Source: Streptomyces poonensis (GTDB lineage: Bacteria > Actinomycetota > Actinomycetes > Streptomycetales > Streptomycetaceae). From it: a stretch of DNA of 64,000 nt. The notes beneath the pieces are model-generated. The model was not told where the DNA came from and ran no database searches. It was given only the letters and a program-made list of their open reading frames with translations. The position numbers and the translations under genes were made by a program. Shown here one piece after another: positions 63,221 through 64,000 of the stretch. The number at the start of each line of letters is the position of its first letter. The stretch's first letter is position 1. The stretch lies in the NCBI RefSeq assembly GCF_014650915.1, contig NZ_BMVW01000008.1, positions 237,851 to 301,850 of the forward strand, given 5' to 3'.

Positions 63221-63242
63221 GTAACCAGTTATATTGGTTACA
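63220..63242. promoter_or_regulatory. 23-bp palindromic bidirectional promoter, VOC and CGNR genes
   Basis: TGTAACCA-GTTATAT-TGGTTACA has perfect 8-base arms. It also holds TATAAC on the minus strand (63233-63228), about seven bases before the VOC ATG, and TATATT on the plus strand (63230-63235). One protein bound here would block both promoters. Confidence 0.8.
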
Positions 63243-63300
63243 AGAGTTCGTCGTCCACGGGTTCAGCGGAATCAGGGTGGTGGTCGTGCCGGGAATCGTC

Positions 63301-63912
63301 ATGCGCTCCGCAGCGGGCAACGCCTATCACTTCGATGCCGGGGCGCTCTGTCTCGAACTGCTCACCACGGGCGGACCCGGCGCCTTCGGCCGGTACGAGA
63401 TCCTCCAGGAGCCCGGGGACCTGGCCGCCTGGGCCGAGCGCTCAAGGATCACGCCCACACCCGTGCTGCGGCTCACCGAGCCGGACGTCGACCTGGCCCG
63501 GCGGGTGCGCGACGCACTGTTCCGTACCGTCGTCGCGCGGACGTGCGGGGGACTGCCCGAGTTCGGGGTGCCGGCCGGCACCCGGGCGGACCTCGACGTC
63601 CTCAACGAAGCGGCCGCCCGGCCGCCCCTGGTCCCCGTGATCGGGGAGGCGGAGGAGCGGGCCTGGGCCGGGCCGGCGACCGGGGCCCAGCTGCTCTCCA
63701 CCGTCGCCCGCGACGCCGTCGACCTGCTCACCGGGCCGTACGCGGAACGCGTCCGCATGTGCGCCGGCGAGCGCTGTTACCTCGTCTATGCCGATGTCTC
63801 CCGGCCCGGCCGCCGCCGATGGTGCTCGATGGAGCACTGCGGCAACCGCCACAAGGTGCGGGCCCTGCGTGCGCGCCGGAGCGAAGAGAAACCCGAGGAA
63901 GGGGAAGGGTGA
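63301..63912 (+). CDS. CGNR zinc finger/ABATE-domain regulator
   Basis: 203 aa from ATG 63301; in-frame GTG codons at about 63276-63288 are alternatives. N-terminal ABATE (stress-induced regulator) domain: YHFDAGALCLELLTTGG. The C-terminal CGNR finger MCAGERCYLVYADVSRPGRRRWCSMEHCGNRHKV has the four cysteines for zinc. It likely binds the palindrome at 63220-63242. Start overlaps with the SRPBCC gene at its stop (GTGA). Confidence 0.88.
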   Translation: MRSAAGNAYHFDAGALCLELLTTGGPGAFGRYEILQEPGDLAAWAERSRITPTPVLRLTEPDVDLARRVRDALFRTVVARTCGGLPEFGVPAGTRADLDVLNEAAARPPLVPVIGEAEERAWAGPATGAQLLSTVARDAVDLLTGPYAERVRMCAGERCYLVYADVSRPGRRRWCSMEHCGNRHKVRALRARRSEEKPEEGEG

Positions 63913-64000
63913 CCGTCGTGACCACCGGACTCACCAAGGACGCCGGCTGGCAGATCGGGGTCTCCCGTACGCTGCCCCATCCGCCGGACGCCGTATGGGA
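63909..64000 (+). CDS. SRPBCC/AHSA1-type protein (partial, runs off window)
   Basis: Only the first 30 residues are present: VTVVTTGLTKDAGWQIGVSR, then TLPHPPDAVW. The pattern ...IGVSRTLPHPPDAVW is that of START/SRPBCC (AHSA1-like) proteins, in which an N-terminal strand is followed by the helix at P-x-x-V-W. Overlaps the CGNR gene by four bases, so it is in the same operon. Confidence 0.7.
   Translation, partial: MTVVTTGLTKDAGWQIGVSRTLPHPPDAVW

Overview
The window is a contiguous piece of an actinomycete chromosome, almost certainly a Streptomyces. The evidence is very high GC with strong third-position bias, frequent GTG/TTG starts, ATGA/GTGA start-stop overlaps, and leaderless promoters. 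It also carries genus-typical families: a WhiJ-like XRE/DUF397 set, a SpoIIE-type phosphatase fused to an anti-sigma ATPase domain, Tricorn, and a CIRCE/hrcA/dnaJ2 operon. I see no rRNA, tRNA, CRISPR array, insertion sequence, prophage or biosynthetic cluster. Most of the window is core chromosome with accessory inserts.

Layout. 1-5.5 kb: the N-terminal two thirds of a seven-HAMP hybrid-type histidine kinase (cut by the window edge), divergent from a SpoIIE phosphatase. 5.5-12.7 kb: hemW, a DUF3097 gene, a metallo-beta-lactamase hydrolase, CIRCE-hrcA-dnaJ2, a nitronate monooxygenase and rsmE. 12.9-19.5 kb: a repeat-bearing lipoprotein, Tricorn protease, HIT protein, RNase Z-like hydrolase and a type-3 adenine deaminase. 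19.5-22.6 kb: an MFS exporter, the 3' remnant of a glucarate dehydratase gene, and a PfkB kinase. 22.7-31.6 kb: the conserved phoH-ybeY-corC...era block, interrupted by an MmcQ gene, an MFS/XRE pair, a cytidine-deaminase-like protein without its zinc motifs, and an amtB-PII pair preceded by a GlnR-like box. 31.7-36.5 kb: a GH1 glucosidase coupled to an emfourin-type inhibitor, a protealysin-like M4 protease, and leuA behind a Leu-rich leader peptide. 36.7-46.4 kb: a TerB-like protein, then a secreted sialidase, a DapA/NanA-family lyase, a peptide-type ABC importer and a GntR regulator; I read this last group as a candidate sialic-acid scavenging locus. 46.4-49.3 kb: a PTP-like phosphatase, a HigBA-type toxin-antitoxin pair, and a WhiJ-like gene set. 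49.4-55.9 kb: recO, uppS, the znuACB-zur zinc operon with two Zur boxes on the znuA promoter, and glyS. 56-57.7 kb: an aldo/keto reductase-TetR operon behind a 36-bp palindrome. 57.8-62.2 kb: an unrecognised 506-aa protein, a MoxR AAA ATPase and a zincin-vWA protein, in an apparent operon opened by a short leaderless ORF. 62.3-64 kb: a PPOX/F420-type oxidoreductase, a VOC protein divergent from a CGNR regulator across a 23-bp palindromic promoter, and the start of an SRPBCC gene.

Working together. The strongest functional groupings are zinc uptake with its repressor, heat shock (CIRCE/HrcA/DnaJ), ammonium sensing (GlnR box, AmtB, PII), leucine attenuation, protease with inhibitor, sialoglycan breakdown with import, and the chaperone-like MoxR/vWA trio. 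The last two, and several perfect palindromes placed on divergent promoters, are the most worthwhile targets.
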